64,000 nucleotides of DNA from Sphingomonadaceae bacterium (lineage in GTDB: Bacteria; Pseudomonadota; Alphaproteobacteria; Sphingomonadales; Sphingomonadaceae). Positions 45,133-55,621 of the stretch are shown one piece after another. The notes beneath the pieces are model-generated. The model saw nothing but the letters and a program-made list of their open reading frames with translations, searched no databases and was not told the DNA's origin. The DNA lies in NCBI GenBank assembly GCA_021732525.1, contig JAKFUU010000018.1:186001-250000 (forward strand), given 5' to 3'. Every line of letters begins with the position of its first letter. Positions within the stretch are counted from its first letter, which is position 1. Both the position numbers and the translations under genes were made by a program.

Positions 45133-47844
45133 CTATTTCCATTCCTTAACGCGATCTGCCGACTCCTCACTTGCGCCCCTGGCATCTTGAGTCACATCGC
45201 CCAAATACCTCCGCACTGTTTCAATCCGCGCTTTGCCCGATTGATGCGCCTGGCCAACTTCATCGCGAATGTTCTCGTTATCGATTTCCGGGCTGATCGA
45301 CTCTCGATTTCCACCCACACCTACAGCTGATTTTCCCCGGACATCGGAAGCGCTGGCAACATTTGGCCGCACAACCGGCTGACCAGGAGCAAGGACGAGT
45401 TGATCTTGAATGTCGCTGCGCAACTCATCGGCATAGCCGTCGATAAACCGTGCTTGGAGTGCTTGTCCTTGCGCGCCCAACTGGAAGTCGATGTCGTCAA
45501 AGCGGACATTTCCATAATAATCACGGTTGCGCTCGATTTCGCCCAGACCCCATTCGCGGTAAGCCTGCGATAGATTGAGGCTGCCATTGGCGCTGTTGCC
45601 TTCGAAGAACGACGCTTGTTGCTCCAGCCGGTTTGCGATTTCTTCAGACCTTCGGGCTTCGCGGGTATAGCTTTGCGCCTCGGTCAGCGAGGCGTTCATG
45701 CCGCTGGCACTGGTCGACACCGAGGAACTGCTTGACGAACTGACCGTCCGAACAAATCCATCGCGCGTGCTCGACCAGTTGCGGCTGTCCGATATCTGCT
45801 GGAGGCTACCCATGATGCGCGAACGGTCTTCTGACGCAATGCCAATATCGCTGTCGGTCCACGACTGATTTCGGCCGCCTTTCACACCAATGCTCGCTTT
45901 GCCGGACCCTATCGACCCAGCCATCCCAGCGCCCGCTTCCCCATTGAGAAACCATGAGGTCGTGATATCGTCGGCGGCTCTGCGGGACAGGCCGTAGGTG
46001 CGTTGCAGATTGCTGGATGCCTGATCGACTTCGTTGAACGCGGTTTGCACGCTGTCGGAATTGTTCTGTCCTGTCGCGGTCTCAAAGCTACTGCCTTTGC
46101 TGATCTGGTTTCTGAGCTCGCGAAACTGGGTGACCGCGCTCGAAGTCGATTGCTGCGCAAGGTTCGAGAAGGTTTCGCTGTTCCCGCGGCTGTGGCTCGC
46201 CATATTGGACAGCCGCGATGTGAACTCCTGACCGAGCGTTGGCGTGAATGGATAGTTCGATGTCGGCAGCTGATCATAGCTGCCCTCGGCAAAGCTTGTC
46301 GAAAGCGTTCCGCTGCCCGAATAGCCCTTCGTCTGAGCCGCACCATAAGTGAATGAGGGTGCCGTGGTTCCTTGGGCAAATTGCCGTGTCATCACGCTCG
46401 AATTTTCAAAGCTGGTATTGCCGAGCGAGACATTGCCGGTGCTGGCTTCGCGCGCGGCTTCTTCGGCCGCATTCTGGCTCGGGTTCAAATAAGAAGTAGC
46501 ATGGTGCGAGATTGCCATCGCTCCCTTAGCGACGCCGCCCGCCAAAAAGGGGACAGATGCAATCAGATAGCCAGCAAGTATTCCGATATCGCTGTTGACG
46601 TCGGCCATACCGGTAAAGCTTGCGAGCGTCATGCCGCCGGTTCCGGTAGCCGCCGTCATATCGGCGGCTCCCTTGAACATCAGCATCATATGCAGGATGA
46701 CGAACAGCGGTCCCCATGCAGCCAGATAGAAAAAACCGGTCACATAGCCTTTGAGCGCGAGAGGTCCGGTCTTGGGCATCAGGAATAATGGAAACAGCAC
46801 CGGAAAAAGTGCGTAAAACAACACAGTAAGAACGACATTTAAGAGCGGTACCCATTTCATGGCGTTGTTCGCAATCGAGCTATAAGTGCGCTCGGTCTGG
46901 ATATCTGCGCGCGTTTGCGCATAGACATCGACATTGCTCGCCCCGCTCGATCCGCCAAAGCCATGCATCGCCTGGCTCATCGCGTTGATAGTCAGTGTCT
47001 GTTTGAAGATGTCGGTGGCGTTGGTCGAGACGCCGGTCAAATATTGATAGGCAACGGGTAGATCTGCAAACAACTTGGCTTTGGCAAGGGCTGCCGTCTG
47101 GTTCGGATAGAGCTGGCGCCCGAACACCTGTCCCATGCCGTCGATCAAGCCGGTCCAATGGGTATTGAGGTTGGCGTAGGCTTCACGGCAGGTGACGATA
47201 CTGGCACTGACCGTGCGGCTGCTCGCGTCGCGTGTCAGGAACTTTTGCGCGCGCGCCTGGCTACCGGGCGCGATATTCGTCCAGATGTCGTTGCTATCGG
47301 CGAGTTGCTTCATCGAATAGCGGCCGAGCAGAACGTCATAAAAAACGCATTGCCGGAAATGCTCGTCGAGATTGGCGGCAAATTCAGGGTCAGAAATGCG
47401 CAAGCTCCGCGTCGCGTCGTAGAGCCGTGAGCCATAGATCATGCCGTTTTTGGTGTAATTGAGATCGCCGGGCAGGCCAAACACGACCTCGGATGCGTCG
47501 GTCAAATAATCGCCAATCTGGCTGGTGAAGCTGGCCATGAGGGCAAGGCCCAAAGGCACGTTACTGATTTGCGCAGGCGCAAGGCTTGGGTTCAACCGGT
47601 CGGTGACATGCACATCCAGTCTTGGGACCATGAGGCAGGTGTACATGAGGGTCGCACCCAGAAACCAGTTGATCCACGCGCGCCAGTCCTGGTTGAAAGC
47701 AAGGGTCACTGCAGACAGAGCCAGGCCCATAACCATCACGACTTGAAGCAGGCTCTTATAGCCGCCGTCGCCGGTCCAGGCAGCAACGGCCTGAAAGACA
47801 TTGACCAGATAATCGCCGCCACCAACCGTATAGATTTCGACCAT
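45133..47844 (-). CDS. traG: Conjugal transfer mating-pair stabilisation protein TraG
   Basis: N-terminal MVEIYTVGGGDYLVNVFQAVAAWTGDGGYKSLLQVVMVMGLAL; F-type operon position. Confidence 0.9.
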   Translation of the reverse strand: MVEIYTVGGGDYLVNVFQAVAAWTGDGGYKSLLQVVMVMGLALSAVTLAFNQDWRAWINWFLGATLMYTCLMVPRLDVHVTDRLNPSLAPAQISNVPLGLALMASFTSQIGDYLTDASEVVFGLPGDLNYTKNGMIYGSRLYDATRSLRISDPEFAANLDEHFRQCVFYDVLLGRYSMKQLADSNDIWTNIAPGSQARAQKFLTRDASSRTVSASIVTCREAYANLNTHWTGLIDGMGQVFGRQLYPNQTAALAKAKLFADLPVAYQYLTGVSTNATDIFKQTLTINAMSQAMHGFGGSSGASNVDVYAQTRADIQTERTYSSIANNAMKWVPLLNVVLTVLFYALFPVLFPLFLMPKTGPLALKGYVTGFFYLAAWGPLFVILHMMLMFKGAADMTAATGTGGMTLASFTGMADVNSDIGILAGYLIASVPFLAGGVAKGAMAISHHATSYLNPSQNAAEEAAREASTGNVSLGNTSFENSSVMTRQFAQGTTAPSFTYGAAQTKGYSGSGTLSTSFAEGSYDQLPTSNYPFTPTLGQEFTSRLSNMASHSRGNSETFSNLAQQSTSSAVTQFRELRNQISKGSSFETATGQNNSDSVQTAFNEVDQASSNLQRTYGLSRRAADDITTSWFLNGEAGAGMAGSIGSGKASIGVKGGRNQSWTDSDIGIASEDRSRIMGSLQQISDSRNWSSTRDGFVRTVSSSSSSSVSTSASGMNASLTEAQSYTREARRSEEIANRLEQQASFFEGNSANGSLNLSQAYREWGLGEIERNRDYYGNVRFDDIDFQLGAQGQALQARFIDGYADELRSDIQDQLVLAPGQPVVRPNVASASDVRGKSAVGVGGNRESISPEIDNENIRDEVGQAHQSGKARIETVRRYLGDVTQDARGASEESADRVKEWK

Positions 47845-47866
47845 GAAGCTGCTCCTTAGGTTTTGC

Positions 47867-49303
47867 TTAGTTGACGAGTGCGCGGTTCTGGACCGCGCGC
47901 GACCAGTCGAGCGAGGCTGCCATGCCGGGCGACATCTGAGCCGCGAGCACATTCTCAATGAAAGCGGTCTTCTCGATGATCTGCATGATCGCATTGACGC
48001 GCAGATGCGTGTTGGTCTGGCGGTCAGCGAGACTTTGGCGTACCGCATTCATCTGGCCCTGCCACATTGCGATCTTGGCTTCGTCAGCGCCGATAAAGCT
48101 CGACATCGAGCGGCCTGCCTCACCCACAATCCGGTCGAGAACAGCAAAGAGCAGATCGACGCTGGCAATCTCGGCCAAGGTCTCGCGGTCATCGGTCGGC
48201 ATGCCGCGGCCATAAGCCGCTTGTACCGTCAGAATTTTGTATAATGGCACTGATGCGACCTGAAGCAGTTCCTTTTGCGCCTCGGTGATCGGCGTATCAT
48301 CGCGGATGGCTTGAACCATGCCTTCGATGAGTGCGGCAACCCGTGGACGAAGCGCTTTCGATGTTGGCAGGCTCAATGATTTGAATGTCGGGTTGAGACA
48401 CTTGTCGGGTTCATCGCAGTCGAAAATCTTGATTGCACTGCCTTGTGTGCCGTCGAGCAGGGCGGTCACCAATGTCGACGAGGCGTCGCCGGCAAATGGT
48501 ACGAATTTACCCGGCTCGTCATCCTTTGGCGGCACATAGATAATCGTGCCGATCAGCGTCATTGCATATTCGGCAAGTTCGCGGTCGAATGTCCCGTTTG
48601 GCGAAAAGAACGCCGACTTTTTGAGAATGGTCCAGGTGTAATTTCGCGGCACCCCTGTGTTTACATCGTCATATTTGCCAGCGCCTTGTTCGGTTGTGCT
48701 TGTTCGCTGCCCGCGTGTGCCGCAGCCATGTTTGGCAGCGGCATAGTCGGTGAAGATGCCTTCGCTGTTGCCAATGGCTTCGCAGATCGCCTTGTCGGCC
48801 AGATCGCCTTTGGGCCAGATACCGCCGACCAGGCCTTGGGCCATTTCGCAGCTGTTGATGTTGAGATTGTTCATCAACTGCGCTTTCTGGCTGAACTCCT
48901 GCATGATCTTCGAGCATTCAGGACAGACGGTATCGATGGCGAGGCTAAAGGCGAAGCCAACCGCGTTGTTGGCGACGGCTTTCAGCATCGCGACAATCTC
49001 GCTCGCGTTGATAAAGCTGAAGCTGCCAGCAAAGATATCGATGCCGCCACAGCCAGCCCGCGCGCGCGGCAGTTGCAGATTGGCAATGTTGGTCGTCTTT
49101 TGCGGATAGCGCGTCCAGACATTGCCGAGGCTATAATAGCCTGCAGCCTGTCCCTGAAACGCAGTTGGGCCAGTGACGTTGGCGGCCGCGCCAACATCAG
49201 TCAGGAAGTTATCCATCGAGCTTCCGACATCGGCCGACACTGCTTGAAAGGGCAGGGCGGCGATGAGCAATGCCGCAGTTGCGCGCTTGAACCTAAAAAT
49301 CAC
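47867..49303 (-). CDS. traH: Conjugal transfer protein TraH (GTG start)
   Basis: FQGQAAGYYSLGNVWTRYPQKTTNIANLQLPRARAGCGGIDIFAGSFSFINASEIVAMLKAVANNAVGFAFSLAI. Confidence 0.92.
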   Translation of the reverse strand: MIFRFKRATAALLIAALPFQAVSADVGSSMDNFLTDVGAAANVTGPTAFQGQAAGYYSLGNVWTRYPQKTTNIANLQLPRARAGCGGIDIFAGSFSFINASEIVAMLKAVANNAVGFAFSLAIDTVCPECSKIMQEFSQKAQLMNNLNINSCEMAQGLVGGIWPKGDLADKAICEAIGNSEGIFTDYAAAKHGCGTRGQRTSTTEQGAGKYDDVNTGVPRNYTWTILKKSAFFSPNGTFDRELAEYAMTLIGTIIYVPPKDDEPGKFVPFAGDASSTLVTALLDGTQGSAIKIFDCDEPDKCLNPTFKSLSLPTSKALRPRVAALIEGMVQAIRDDTPITEAQKELLQVASVPLYKILTVQAAYGRGMPTDDRETLAEIASVDLLFAVLDRIVGEAGRSMSSFIGADEAKIAMWQGQMNAVRQSLADRQTNTHLRVNAIMQIIEKTAFIENVLAAQMSPGMAASLDWSRAVQNRALVN

Positions 49304-50147
49304 GTCCGGCTTCCTTTGTGGTGAGGAGGTAAATGCGGTCGAGCAGTTCATCTGCCGACATGACGCCGTATCCAATGGGAATGGCGCGGCGCAGCTCTGC
49401 GTCCCACAGCACGACTGCGGGTGTTACTTTCGGCTCAAGCCCCATCTTGCTGCGCTGCGTGGTCTCGACGGTGTAGTTGGGGAAATGGCGTGACGGGCCG
49501 CCGTCGGTTGAAATCGCGCGGACGGTGATCGACCAGGAACCGGCAACCGATTGGACGATCGGCGACATGACCTCGCAGGCACCGCAACTTTGGGCGAAGA
49601 AATAAAAGAGCCCGTAACGACGCCCGAGATTTTGCATAACGTTGTTACGTTCGCTGGTGCGCGCGTCCTGCCATTGCCGCTTGCCCAAGGTCGAGACCGG
49701 ACGCTGCAATGTGTAATCCAAATCGGGATCCTGCCAGATCGCCCTCTGCCAGACATCACTGAACAGAGAAGCTCTATCGAGCTGCGCCCGCTGGAAGCGC
49801 ACATAAGCAGTTACGTTCTCGTTGGTAGGTTCGAGAATGGCACGTGCCTTGAGTTCGCGCAGCTCGGCGGTAATCGCATCGAGCCGGCTTACTGCATTTG
49901 GTGGCGGCGCTTGCGGTTCTGCCTTTGGCGCGGCTTTCGGCTTTTCGCAGTAGAACCAATAGCCAAGCTTGCGGTTCTGGCAGTAGAAGACATCACTGCT
50001 TGCTGTGCTTTCGGCAACAGGTTTGTCTGCTGTCTGGCCAAGCGCTAGCTGTGGACTGGCGCACTTTATGCAAATTGCGATTGCGAATATGGTTCGGCTC
50101 AAGCGCGGGTAGCTTTGTGACCGGCGTTCAATTGCCATGGGTTGCAT
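49293..50147 (-). CDS. traF: Conjugal transfer protein TraF
   Basis: FQRAQLDRASLFSDVWQRAIWQDPDLDYTLQRPVS; thioredoxin-like FFFAQSCGACEVMSPIVQ. Confidence 0.9.
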   Translation of the reverse strand: MQPMAIERRSQSYPRLSRTIFAIAICIKCASPQLALGQTADKPVAESTASSDVFYCQNRKLGYWFYCEKPKAAPKAEPQAPPPNAVSRLDAITAELRELKARAILEPTNENVTAYVRFQRAQLDRASLFSDVWQRAIWQDPDLDYTLQRPVSTLGKRQWQDARTSERNNVMQNLGRRYGLFYFFAQSCGACEVMSPIVQSVAGSWSITVRAISTDGGPSRHFPNYTVETTQRSKMGLEPKVTPAVVLWDAELRRAIPIGYGVMSADELLDRIYLLTTKEAGRDF

Positions 50148-51849
50148 AATAATCCTCGATCTTTTGCTGGATATCCTGGGTCGCCTGCATCTCGTCGGGC
50201 AGGCGTGCGGCATCGGTGAACTCGGCATAGACTTCGGAGAAATCCATCTGGCTGAGATCGATCCGTGCAAACTCGTCGATGGTAAAGCCTGCGCAGCTCT
50301 CGGTTTTTGGCTTGCCCCAAGGCTTGTTCAGTTGCTGTCGGCCCTGTTCCTGCAGGATGCGCGACAGTTTCGATTCAAAGCAGCAATAGGCCTTCTTCTT
50401 GGTGAGGCAGACGCCGAGCACGCTGTCCGAGCAATAGCTGCCGACATAGGCGCACAGCCCTTGTGCATCGCGCTCGTGCAACAGCAGTTCTTGCGAGTTG
50501 CAGCCCAAGGCTACGAGCAAACTTATGCCGGGAATGAGCGGAAAGCCTTTGCCCTTGCAGCAATTGAGGACACCGAACACCTTGGACGCGCAAGTGCCGC
50601 GCTCGCCTTTGAACAGCGTAAGCGTGTTCGGATCGAACTCGCGGCGGGCCTGGTCCATCCCGTTCAGAGCAACGACCGCATCTTTGAACTCATCATTGGC
50701 TTCGCGCTCGATGGTTTCGCAAGAGCCATCAATGCAATAGACATCCCCGTCGCAGATATATTGATTGGTAGCAGAAGGCACCTGTGGCAGCGGGCAATCG
50801 AACACGCGTTCCCATGTCCGGCAAGGCTCTCCTGTGAGGCAATCCTCGCGCGCCAATGTACATCCGGGTGTTGTCTCAAGCTGCGTGCAGTCCTGCGCCG
50901 TTGTGACTGACCGGCAGGAATAGTCGCGTGTCCAGGCCCAGCAGGGCTGGGTCACAGATATGCCGCCTACAATACGGGTGACCGGATCGCTGTCGGTACA
51001 TATTTCAGCCGATTGTACGCAGCTCGCATCGGCTGCGATCGCAGTGCATCCACTTTCGTCGCGAGCTATGTTGACTGTATTGGATTGCGTGGTGCTGCGG
51101 AGCGAGCCGGTTGGTATCGGTTCAGTGCAGGTGATAACCGAAATCGGGTCGCCCGGCTCTACACAATAAGGGCGTCCGCCATTTTCAGACCATTGCAGAC
51201 ACTTACCGGGGCGTGATCCGGTCTGTCTGCACTGAGGCCCGGCGTATAAGGCACAATCATCGGTGCCATTTTCCTGATTGAACGGGCTTTCATTGCACCA
51301 GTAGATATAATTGGTCTGCAATGTGACCGTGACGTTTAGTGCGGCCGCGCATCTTCTCGTCTCCTCGGTCGCGGTAAATCCAGTGTTACAGGTAGCGAAA
51401 TAGCGGCCAGCCGACACATTGCCCGAAGGCAGAGGAACACAGCGACCTTGCGCGCCAGTCACCGTCATGCCGCTGGTATAGTTTAGCGGATCGGCGCTCA
51501 CTTCCTGCGCGCGGGCAATTGTTGCGTCCAGATCAACGGGCGCAAAGCGAACACGCTGGTTTGCTGACGTGCGCATAGCTTGATAGCCATCGTGCGCACT
51601 GGATTGCGCACCCGATTCCGGCGCCAGGCGATCCGGCTCATCAAAATAGGCTGATTGGCCGGGAATGCCGCCAAAGTTTGGAACGGTCGAAGCGTCCGGC
51701 TCCCGCGTCGATGCATCCTGAGCGCGCGTCCCCTGCGTCCGGCCAAACGTCTTGCCTTCCGCCTTGGCGCTTTCGGTAGGTGTCTGGGCGTGCAGCGGGG
51801 CGAGGCCAATCAGTGCAAAGACCGGCAGCAGTGATTTTATCAAGCGCAT
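50128..51849 (-). CDS. traN: Conjugal transfer mating-pair stabilisation protein TraN
   Basis: Cys-rich secreted protein; C-terminus FGVLNCCKGKGFPLIP...YCCFESKLSRILQEQGRQQLNKPWG. Confidence 0.9.
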   Translation of the reverse strand: MRLIKSLLPVFALIGLAPLHAQTPTESAKAEGKTFGRTQGTRAQDASTREPDASTVPNFGGIPGQSAYFDEPDRLAPESGAQSSAHDGYQAMRTSANQRVRFAPVDLDATIARAQEVSADPLNYTSGMTVTGAQGRCVPLPSGNVSAGRYFATCNTGFTATEETRRCAAALNVTVTLQTNYIYWCNESPFNQENGTDDCALYAGPQCRQTGSRPGKCLQWSENGGRPYCVEPGDPISVITCTEPIPTGSLRSTTQSNTVNIARDESGCTAIAADASCVQSAEICTDSDPVTRIVGGISVTQPCWAWTRDYSCRSVTTAQDCTQLETTPGCTLAREDCLTGEPCRTWERVFDCPLPQVPSATNQYICDGDVYCIDGSCETIEREANDEFKDAVVALNGMDQARREFDPNTLTLFKGERGTCASKVFGVLNCCKGKGFPLIPGISLLVALGCNSQELLLHERDAQGLCAYVGSYCSDSVLGVCLTKKKAYCCFESKLSRILQEQGRQQLNKPWGKPKTESCAGFTIDEFARIDLSQMDFSEVYAEFTDAARLPDEMQATQDIQQKIEDYYATHGN

Positions 51850-52613
51850 CACGGCGCATCCTTTCTGAGACGGGCGAGATGAAGCTCGGCAATTCGTGCG
51901 CCTGGGCCGCCGCCAGCGCCGAACGTGGACAGCGCATGCTCGGCGGTTACATTGCCGCTCATCCTGTCGTGCGGCGGGACCTGGCTTGTGCAATCAAAAC
52001 CGTCGCACAGCTCGAAGTCGCTGGCAGCAACGACATAGGCGGGCACCGCCTCGATACCAAAAGCGCGGAACAGTCTGGGGTCGATCCCGACACCGTCATA
52101 GCTTTCGTCTTGATGCATGACTTTGGCGAGTGCGGCGGTCAGGGTCTTCGCGCTGCCGCCAGGCAGCCCGCGCAACACCACCAAGCCGCCAGCGCGCCCT
52201 ACATCGGATATCATCGCGCGCAGCGATTGCGGCGGCATCGACGTGCTGGCAAAAGCGATGAAGCGCGGCGCTCCTTCAAAGCCGCCCTCGGCGATCCGCC
52301 CGGCATCAGCAACAATACTATCGAAATCGAACGCCACGTCGGGCGATGCAGGGACGGCCGCCTTTGCATTTGCCGCATATTGTCGGCCATTGTTGCTCGC
52401 CTGTGCCTCCAATTGGCTGGCATCGCTGTGAAGTTGCTCGCTTCTCTTGCGCGCGCTTTCAGCCAGTGCCTCGGCGTCACTCGTCTGTTCGCGGGCGCGC
52501 CCCCGGATAGCTTCGAGATCAAGCCCGGGATCAAGCGACTGGGCTGCTGCGCCGCATATCGCGGCGCTGACAGAAAACAGAGCTATTACAGAAAGATGAT
52601 GGAGCTTATTCAT
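51849..52613 (-). CDS. trbC: F-type pilus assembly protein TrbC
   Basis: FIAFASTSMPPQSLRAMISDVGRAGGLVVLRGLPGG...IDPRLFRAFGIEAVPAYVV. Confidence 0.9.
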   Translation of the reverse strand: MNKLHHLSVIALFSVSAAICGAAAQSLDPGLDLEAIRGRAREQTSDAEALAESARKRSEQLHSDASQLEAQASNNGRQYAANAKAAVPASPDVAFDFDSIVADAGRIAEGGFEGAPRFIAFASTSMPPQSLRAMISDVGRAGGLVVLRGLPGGSAKTLTAALAKVMHQDESYDGVGIDPRLFRAFGIEAVPAYVVAASDFELCDGFDCTSQVPPHDRMSGNVTAEHALSTFGAGGGPGARIAELHLARLRKDAP

Positions 52614-53638
52614 AATGCACAGCAATTTCGTTTGCGCCAGACAAGGTAGCCCATGTCCTCACCAATGGCGGGATAGACCTGTCCTGCTGACATGAAGGTG
52701 GTGGAGGCACCGATTGGCGCGCAGGCATAGCGGCCCTTGGTTTGCGGGTTGGGATTGGTTGCCTGAAAACGATATTGCTGCTTGCGCATCACCGGCATCA
52801 GATATTTGCCGCAAAGACCTTTGCTGCCCATCGTGCCCCAGGAAACGAGCTCGCGGTGGAGCTTGTAGGCAAAGCGCGACAGCACAAGCCGTGAGGCTTG
52901 CACATGCCCGATTGTGGCCGATACATTGCCGTTGAGCGGATACATCGAACCCTGACAGCCAGCGCACCAGAACAAAGCGTCCGATGGCAGTTTGGTTGTT
53001 GCAAGCACGCAATCAGCGGCGCAGGCTGCCAGCGCGAGGGGATTGGCAAATAACACCGCTTCCGGATTGATGATCGCGGTCAGCTCGCTGTCCTGCCAGA
53101 GCGGATCGATCTCGGTTATATAGAGAATATCGATGGAGCCTGTTTCAAGGCACAGGAAATCGGCGACCAATTCCATCCAGTAAATGAGCGGATAGGCGTA
53201 CCAATGGACATGCCACTGCGAGTTATATTGCGTAGCGCCACCCACTGCTGATGGTCCCGCCATCGTTTTGAAACCGATATCGAAGCCCGGATCGAGCTTC
53301 AATCCGCCCAGATTGACAAAACACCAGGGCTTCATCGAGACATCGGCCAATCGTACCGGTTCCCAAAAGCCCATGGCGATGCCGGGTCTTATCCCGCACA
53401 GACAGACGGGCAGATCGGGATTGTCAGGGTCGGGTCTGCTTGACGGCCAGATTTTGAGGCCGCCGACCGAAATCGGGAAGAGGCATGACCAGCAAATGTC
53501 GGTGATCGGGTTTACAAATTTCCCCGTGCAGCGGCCTGGCCCCGCATCCGCGCGGGCAGGGTTCATGGTCGCCATCAACATAAGGATCGACAGAAGAAGT
53601 GTAATATATCTCGTTGAAGTTGGCTGTATTGACGTCAT
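52610..53638 (-). CDS. traU: Conjugal transfer protein TraU
   Basis: CTGKFVNPITDICWSCLFPISVGG...PVCLCGIRPGIAMGFWEPVRLADVSMKPWCFVNLGG. Confidence 0.93.
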   Translation of the reverse strand: MTSIQPTSTRYITLLLSILMLMATMNPARADAGPGRCTGKFVNPITDICWSCLFPISVGGLKIWPSSRPDPDNPDLPVCLCGIRPGIAMGFWEPVRLADVSMKPWCFVNLGGLKLDPGFDIGFKTMAGPSAVGGATQYNSQWHVHWYAYPLIYWMELVADFLCLETGSIDILYITEIDPLWQDSELTAIINPEAVLFANPLALAACAADCVLATTKLPSDALFWCAGCQGSMYPLNGNVSATIGHVQASRLVLSRFAYKLHRELVSWGTMGSKGLCGKYLMPVMRKQQYRFQATNPNPQTKGRYACAPIGASTTFMSAGQVYPAIGEDMGYLVWRKRNCCAL

Positions 53639-54270
53639 GACATCTTCCTTCGGGCAGGCATGACGGGATGTTCGGTAATAAGCAGCAAACGCCCTTGTTG
53701 TTTGACCGTTGCGGGCACCGCCTTGATGTTGAAATGACGCACCAGCTTGCCGCCCTGATCGAAAAAGAAGCGGCGCTGTTTGCCGCGCATCAGTTGGAGC
53801 GGTGCGCCGCCCACGAGGATCAATTTGGCCGAAGAAGCCTGAAAGGACTTCGTCGCCCAGTCGAGCTGGGCCGGATCATCGCCGTCCAAGAACACGAGCG
53901 TCTGGCGCAAGGGAACGGTATCGAGCGGATTGACCCTAGTTCCCGCCGCCATGATGAGGCGGCCTTTGCGGTCGCTGATATCTTCTGCCACCGAAATCGT
54001 CGGATCGAACGCCCAGCTTCGTATCGTGGTGGCAACACTGATGCCGCTCACCGGCATTGGCCGGTTGACCTTGGCAATCGTGCGCCTTTTCAAATCCTCG
54101 TTGAGCCGAGCGGTGGCGCCGCTCGCCTGCAGAGCCATCAGCTTTCGCTGGATCTGTTCGAGCAGATCGGGCTCGGTTATCGGGAAAAGCGTGCCTTGCT
54201 GGCCGTAATCCCGCGCATGTGCAGGTGCAGCGACGAGGCAGGCGGCGATGAAGTAGCCCAGCGCTCTCAT
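53635..54270 (-). CDS. traW: Conjugal transfer protein TraW
   Basis: RDYGQQGTLFPITEPDLLEQIQRKL...GRLIMAAGTRVNPLDTVPLRQTLVFLDGDD. Confidence 0.9.
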   Translation of the reverse strand: MRALGYFIAACLVAAPAHARDYGQQGTLFPITEPDLLEQIQRKLMALQASGATARLNEDLKRRTIAKVNRPMPVSGISVATTIRSWAFDPTISVAEDISDRKGRLIMAAGTRVNPLDTVPLRQTLVFLDGDDPAQLDWATKSFQASSAKLILVGGAPLQLMRGKQRRFFFDQGGKLVRHFNIKAVPATVKQQGRLLLITEHPVMPARRKMS

Positions 54271-54791
54271 AATATCGGTCTTCCAACGCCAAATATGCGC
54301 GGGCGGCATATCCAGCCAATTGCCGCATAGCGGCTATCGAACCCGTCTTTATGCGACGTGGCTACAAATACGCAGCCGGGCGGTATGACGCCGGTCGGTC
54401 CAAGTTCAAGTGGTTCGCCGCGCTTACTGTGGGTTTTGGCCGTGGCGACTGGCTTACCGTTTACATAGAATATCCGTTTGTTTTCAGTGACCCGGTCGCC
54501 AGCAACGCCCATGACATGTTTGCCAAAAGGCTTTGGCTCTTTGCCAAAATGCTTTTCGAGAAGCTCAGACGGCGGCGGATCGAACAAGATGATGTCGCCG
54601 CGTTTGGGTGTCGCCGTGCGGTCGAGCCATATCGCCCAATAAGGAAGGCTTGGCGATATGTTGATCATCAACGCGTGATCGCGGGCAAAAGCCGACAGGC
54701 TATTGAGGGCAAGCACGATTGCGCCTAACCCCGCCCAGATTGCGAGCCGACGCGGTAGAACAGCCTTGAGGTCGCGGCTAACGCTTGCCAT
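54267..54791 (-). CDS. S26 family conjugative transfer signal peptidase (TrhF/TraF-like)
   Basis: NISPSLPYWAIW...KRGDIILFDPP...KHVMGVAGDRV...GVIPPGCVFVATSHKDGFDSRYAAIGWI. Confidence 0.87.
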   Translation of the reverse strand: MASVSRDLKAVLPRRLAIWAGLGAIVLALNSLSAFARDHALMINISPSLPYWAIWLDRTATPKRGDIILFDPPPSELLEKHFGKEPKPFGKHVMGVAGDRVTENKRIFYVNGKPVATAKTHSKRGEPLELGPTGVIPPGCVFVATSHKDGFDSRYAAIGWICRPRIFGVGRPIL

Positions 54792-55194
54792 CTGCTCGGC
54801 TTTCCATCCGCTTACCCACATCCGCCCGGACGGCGTCGGTCAGATCGGGCGTACTGCCCGCGACCACCGCTTCGGCGACAAGCACCGTGCGACCCTCACG
54901 TCCCAGCGCTTCAACCGAAGCCTGGATCGCGGTGAGATATTGTTCGACGCGGCGCTTCATATCTTCAGGGCTGCGACCGCTGCGCGCTTCGGCTTCGACA
55001 AAGTCGTCCATGATAGTCGACAGTTCAACGGTTACGACCTCGCGTTTTTGAAGGTCGAGCAGCTTGTCGGTCGCCCAACCTGTCCACAGGCCTGTGGCGA
55101 GGACTGTGGCAAAGGCCGCCAAAGTCGTAGCGGAATAGCCACCGAAGCGCCTTGTAGGCACTTCGGTGGGAGATGCTGCTGATATGTTCTCCAT
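54778..55194 (-). CDS. trbI: TrbI-like conjugal transfer protein
   Basis: Single TM, then VVTVELSTIMDDFVEAEARSGRSPEDMKRRVEQYLTAIQASVEALGREGRTVLVAEAVVAG; position between traC and traW. Confidence 0.7.
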   Translation of the reverse strand: MENISAASPTEVPTRRFGGYSATTLAAFATVLATGLWTGWATDKLLDLQKREVVTVELSTIMDDFVEAEARSGRSPEDMKRRVEQYLTAIQASVEALGREGRTVLVAEAVVAGSTPDLTDAVRADVGKRMESRADGKR

Positions 55195-55592
55195 TATACT
55201 TGCTCCGGAGTGTCGAGTACGCGGCTCATGTCGCGGACAAATCGCGGGATCCGCCACAAAGCGATGAGCGAAGCAATCCCGAAAAAGCCGATCTTGAGTT
55301 CATCGGAAAAGGCCAGTTGCCGGGCGCCATCTGCTGCAATGTAGCGTGACGCGAGATTGTCGATCTGGAGGAACAACAGGTCCATATTCCACCCAGACAG
55401 AAGCAAAAAGAAGAACAAAGGTAAGCCTAAGGTCATCAGGAAGGTCGAAACCGCAAATCCTGCGGCTTTGATGGTGATGAAGCAGCTATCCGAAATACAG
55501 GCGGGCAGTTTGAATCCCCGCTTTGCTTGTGGTGGGTTCTCCCGCGCTTCGTCCAGCGCGCGGTCAATCGAAGTGACTAGATTTAAGGACAT
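55194..55592 (-). CDS. Hypothetical membrane protein in tra operon
   Basis: 132 aa with two TM segments; ATG overlaps trbI start. Confidence 0.6.
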   Translation of the reverse strand: MSLNLVTSIDRALDEARENPPQAKRGFKLPACISDSCFITIKAAGFAVSTFLMTLGLPLFFFLLLSGWNMDLLFLQIDNLASRYIAADGARQLAFSDELKIGFFGIASLIALWRIPRFVRDMSRVLDTPEQV

Positions 55593-55621
55593 GAGTTTTG
55601 GTCTTTCATTGGCGGTGGGGG

